The position numbers and the translations under genes are program-made. This document shows, one piece after another, positions 61,240 through 64,000 of a DNA stretch of 64,000 nt. The notes below the pieces were generated by a model. The model made no database searches. It saw only the letters and a program-made list of their open reading frames with translations, and was not told the DNA's origin. This stretch comes from Aeoliella mucimassa (GTDB taxonomy: Bacteria; Planctomycetota; Planctomycetia; Pirellulales; Lacipirellulaceae): assembly GCF_007748035.1 (NCBI RefSeq), contig NZ_CP036278.1, positions 4,402,001 to 4,466,000 of the forward strand. Direction: 5' to 3'. Position 1 is the first letter of the stretch, and the number at the start of each line of letters is the position of its first letter.

Positions 61240-62106
61240 ATGCCCTCAGCTTCACCACCTTTCGCCGAACGTCTTCGCGCACTGATTGCGTTTGCAAGTG
61301 CGTCGCTTGCTCTCAGCATGGTGGGAGGATGCAAATCGGCGGAGAAGATGGTCGCCCCTTCGCAGTATCGCAACTGGCAACCCCAGTACTCGCTTCTGCC
61401 GACCGCCGAGTTCCACGGCTCGCAGGTCACCATTCGCAACGTGCGGTACTGCAAGTACCTGGATGGTGATACTTACGTCCCGAACTGGTACGACAAGAAA
61501 ATCGACGTCCGTAACATTCGAGCGGTCGACTTTGTGTTGATGCCGTTCCCCGATGTCCCAGCGCTGGCCCACACCCAGGTGAGTTTCGAGATTGCTCCCC
61601 CTGGCGAGACTCCGCAGTACCTGGTAGTGAGTGCCGAGGTTCGCAAGGAAGTCGGAGAGGAGTACGGCCCGATCAAAGGCAGCGCCAGGCAGTTCGAACT
61701 CGCCTACGTGGTTGCCGACGAACGGGACAGCCTGTTGTCGCAAACCAACTACCGCGACCGCGACGTGTATCTCTATCGCTCCACGGCCACTGCCGAGCAG
61801 GCGCAGCGCATGTTTGTCGACATGATGGCGCGAGTCAACGGCCTGGCCACTCGGCCGGAGTTCTACGATACGCTTACCAACAACTGCACCACGAATATTG
61901 TGGATCACATCAATCGCGTCCAGCCGCAACGCTTGACGTACGACTATCGTGTGCTGCTTCCCGGCTTGTCCGACAAGCTGGCCTACGATCAGGGGCTCAT
62001 CGAGCGTCATGGCACGTTCGAGCAGACCAAGTCGCAGGCCTATCTGAACCCTCGCACGGCACTCTACGACGGCAAAACCGATTTCTCGACCTTCATCCGG
62101 CGTTGA
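61240..62106 (+). CDS. DUF4105-like lipoprotein
   Basis: 288 aa. Signal peptide with lipobox LSMVGGCKS, so it is anchored by a lipid. YDTLTNNCTTNIVDHINRVQ is the Asn-Asn-Cys-Thr-Thr-Asn mark of DUF4105, whose Cys looks catalytic like that of NlpC/P60-type enzymes; RVLLPGLSDKLAYDQGLIE follows. The N-terminal 90 residues are beta-rich. Probably acts on an envelope substrate. Monocistronic. Confidence 0.8.
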   Translation: MPSASPPFAERLRALIAFASASLALSMVGGCKSAEKMVAPSQYRNWQPQYSLLPTAEFHGSQVTIRNVRYCKYLDGDTYVPNWYDKKIDVRNIRAVDFVLMPFPDVPALAHTQVSFEIAPPGETPQYLVVSAEVRKEVGEEYGPIKGSARQFELAYVVADERDSLLSQTNYRDRDVYLYRSTATAEQAQRMFVDMMARVNGLATRPEFYDTLTNNCTTNIVDHINRVQPQRLTYDYRVLLPGLSDKLAYDQGLIERHGTFEQTKSQAYLNPRTALYDGKTDFSTFIRR

Positions 62107-62202
62107 AAATCTGGGGGGTCTGTGTAAGACTTGTAGTCTAAACAGATGCCGTTTGCGGCTAGTCCGGCCCTTCGATTCTTTCCCGCTGGAAGTGTGAATC
62201 CC

Positions 62203-62676
62203 ATGTCAGATACCGATCTGCTTTCGCCGTTAGGCCGCGTACCGAGTGGCATTTTCATCCTGACCGTTGGCACCGGCGAGCGGGCCACCGGCATGCTCGC
62301 CAGCTGGGTGATGCAGGCGGGCTTCGAGCCGCCGATGGTATCGGTCGCTGTGAAGCAGGGTCGCTACGTTTGCGACTGGCTTTCGGAAGGCCAACCGTTT
62401 GTGTTGAATCTGGTCGGCGACGGACAAACCGATTTCCTGAAGCATTTTGGCAAAGGCTTCGAGCCCGGCGTGCCCGCGTTCGAAGGCGTTGCGACCGCTG
62501 CTTGCCGCACAGGTGTCCCGATGCTCTCCCAGGCACTCGGCCATCTGGAATGCGAACCAGCCGGGCATCTCGACTCCGGAGATCATCGCATCTTCCTTGC
62601 CCGTGTCGTGCGGGGTGGAATGACTGGCGAAGGTCAGCCGATGGTGCATATCCGCAAAAGCGGGGCGAACTACTGA
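62203..62676 (+). CDS. Flavin reductase-like protein
   Basis: 157 aa from the ATG at 62203 (MSDTDLLSPLGRVPSGIFIL). GRVPSGIFILTVGTGERATG then SWVMQAGFEPPMVSVAVKQG and PFVLNLVGDGQTDFLKHFGK match the FMN-binding split barrel of flavin reductase-like proteins. It reduces or binds FMN. Eight bp separate it from lhgO, so both may be co-transcribed. Confidence 0.88.
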   Translation: MSDTDLLSPLGRVPSGIFILTVGTGERATGMLASWVMQAGFEPPMVSVAVKQGRYVCDWLSEGQPFVLNLVGDGQTDFLKHFGKGFEPGVPAFEGVATAACRTGVPMLSQALGHLECEPAGHLDSGDHRIFLARVVRGGMTGEGQPMVHIRKSGANY

Positions 62677-62683
62677 GTAGCCC

Positions 62684-63880
62684 ATGACCGAGCGGAATAT
62701 CATTATCGTCGGCGGCGGCATCGTCGGCCTGGCTACCGCCCTGCGACTCACCGAGCGGTTTCCCCAGCTGTCGGTGACGGTTCTGGAAAAGGAATCCGAG
62801 ATCGCGCAGCATCAAACCGGGCATAACTCGGGCGTGTTGCACTCCGGCATTTACTACAAACCAGGTTCGCTGAAAGCGACCAACTGCCGCGCCGGCAAGC
62901 TGGCCATGGAAGCGTTCTGCGCGGAACACGAAATCGCGTTCGACATCTGCGGCAAGGTGATTGTGGCCGTCGACGAGAGCGACCTTCCGGCGCTTCAGAA
63001 CATCTACGAACGCGGGCAGGCCAACGGGGTTCGTTGCGAGATGATCGGCACCGAGCGCCTGGCGGAACTCGAACCGCACGTTCAAGGCGTGAAAGCCATT
63101 CACGTGCCCGAAGCTGGCATCGTCGACTACGTGCAGGTTTGCCAGCGGATGGCCGAACAAATCAAGCTCGCAGGCGGCAACGTCGTGACTTCGGCCGAGG
63201 TAACTTCGGTCTCCAAGTCGGGCGATCAGCTTGTGTTCGGAACCAAGGCTGGCGAATTCACGGCCGACTTTGCAGTCAACTGCGCGGGGCTTTACTGCGA
63301 CCGCGTCGCAGCCATCGCCGGGGCGGTTCCCTCGGTAAAGATCATTCCCTTCCGTGGGGAGTACTTTGAGCTGAAGCCCGAAGCCCACGGGTTGGTAAAC
63401 AACCTGATCTACCCCACGCCTGATCCAGCCTTCCCGTTTCTTGGGGTGCATTTCACCCGCATGATCGGCGGCGGTGTCGAGTGCGGACCGAACGCGGTGC
63501 TGGCGTTCGGACGCGAAGCCTACACCCGCTGGCAGATGAATCCAAAGGAGCTGGCCGAAACCTTGTCGTTCGGTGGATTCCGCCGCCTGGCCAGCAAGTT
63601 CTGGAAAACCGGCATGGGCGAAATGTGGCGCAGCTTCAGCAAACAGGCCTTTGTTTCCGCGCTGCAACACCTGGTGCCAGAGATTCGCAGCGAGCACCTG
63701 GTGGCCGCCCCCGCGGGCATTCGGGCACAGGCGGTTCGCAAGGATGGCCAACTGGTGGACGACTTTTTGGTAGAGGAAACCGAACATTTTCTGCACGTGC
63801 TCAACGCCCCTTCGCCTGCGGCAACTGCGTCGCTGAACATTGGCAATCTGCTCGTCGACCGATTGGCCGATCGCTTGTAG
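62684..63880 (+). CDS. lhgO: L-2-hydroxyglutarate oxidase
   Basis: 398 aa. FAD-binding Rossmann start [40 protein letters not shown] and [20 protein letters not shown], the typical LhgO block, and ARFHVPE-like later parts ([20 protein letters not shown]). Oxidises L-2-hydroxyglutarate to 2-oxoglutarate. It follows the flavin reductase gene with 7 bp between. The end of the window after it holds nothing. Confidence 0.92.
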   Translation: MTERNIIIVGGGIVGLATALRLTERFPQLSVTVLEKESEIAQHQTGHNSGVLHSGIYYKPGSLKATNCRAGKLAMEAFCAEHEIAFDICGKVIVAVDESDLPALQNIYERGQANGVRCEMIGTERLAELEPHVQGVKAIHVPEAGIVDYVQVCQRMAEQIKLAGGNVVTSAEVTSVSKSGDQLVFGTKAGEFTADFAVNCAGLYCDRVAAIAGAVPSVKIIPFRGEYFELKPEAHGLVNNLIYPTPDPAFPFLGVHFTRMIGGGVECGPNAVLAFGREAYTRWQMNPKELAETLSFGGFRRLASKFWKTGMGEMWRSFSKQAFVSALQHLVPEIRSEHLVAAPAGIRAQAVRKDGQLVDDFLVEETEHFLHVLNAPSPAATASLNIGNLLVDRLADRL

Positions 63881-64000
63881 TGGTTGTGTCAATTCTCACG
63901 ACTTTCTCTTTCTAAGGTTTCGTGTGGCGAAAGTCACAATCTGGCGCTATTTCCGCCTGAAACGTAAGCTTGCTCAGTTATCCAATCCCCCAACGGACAC

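Noticed and set aside
62255-63892. Long minus-strand ORF (545 codons) opposite lhgO and the flavin reductase
   Set aside because: The plus strand has two clear enzymes with all motifs. The minus frame has no domain and is open only because of GC-rich codon use.

Overview
The window looks like chromosomal DNA of a planctomycete (phylum Planctomycetota, probably the Pirellulales side; I would not go below phylum with confidence). The reasons are two PEP-CTERM exported proteins, Gly-rich and regulatory-like secreted proteins with no clear homologue outside the phylum, Gram-negative lipid A synthesis (lpxA), a bacterial serpin, and scattered housekeeping genes in short mixed-strand runs rather than long operons.

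Layout. 0-5 kb: poorly recognised accessory genes (a leucine-rich-repeat protein with Cys pairs, three unknowns) and a secreted glycoside hydrolase. 5.45-16.37 kb: an integrated element of about 10.9 kb inserted in the 3' part of a tRNA-Arg(ACG) gene. It is bounded by perfect 45-bp direct repeats and carries a tyrosine integrase at the tRNA end, excisionase-like HTH proteins, a phage-type replication initiator with a probable helicase-loader partner, an S49 (ClpP-fold) peptidase preceded by a degenerate relative, a large coiled-coil/tape-measure-like protein, small unknowns, a DUF4145-like protein and an HTH regulator. No terminase, portal or capsid gene is visible. 16.6-20.5 kb: OPT oligopeptide transporter, inhibitory-type serpin, DinB-like protein. 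20.5-25 kb: repeat-rich intergenic DNA, then two identical IS4-family elements in tandem. 25.9-28.4 kb: an overlapping three-gene operon, nucleotidyltransferase / ATP-grasp / nucleotidyltransferase, whose biochemical purpose I cannot name. 28.4-29.3 kb: a RAYT (REP-associated tyrosine transposase) gene bracketed by two 118-bp copies of a double-hairpin repeat. 30-36.7 kb: radical SAM protein, FHA protein, rsgA, coiled-coil protein, thioredoxins. 37-42 kb: PEP-CTERM proteins around a third IS copy that abuts a truncated duplicate of the nearby thioredoxin-like gene. 42-64 kb: mostly core genes, namely GNAT, epimerase, a pair of small exported proteins, a TAT-exported metalloprotease, a PHP phosphoesterase, ftsK, truB, rsmG, lpxA, moaC, polyprenyl synthase, miaA, hisE, an exonuclease, hisG, a DUF4105 lipoprotein, flavin reductase and lhgO.

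How the genes work together. The tRNA-Arg island is a self-contained unit: integrase plus paired repeat sites at each end for recombination, a tightly overlapping replication/peptidase operon (6.5-9.6 kb), and a right-hand regulatory block where three copies of a 17-bp repeat flank an HTH gene. It could be a phage satellite or a decayed phage. The NTase/ATP-grasp/NTase operon is the best candidate for an undescribed enzymatic system. Three transposition families (IS4, RAYT/REP, and an unexplained family of repeats with the core AATAGATTCCCA) have shaped the intergenic regions between 20 and 42 kb. The right third is ordinary chromosome.
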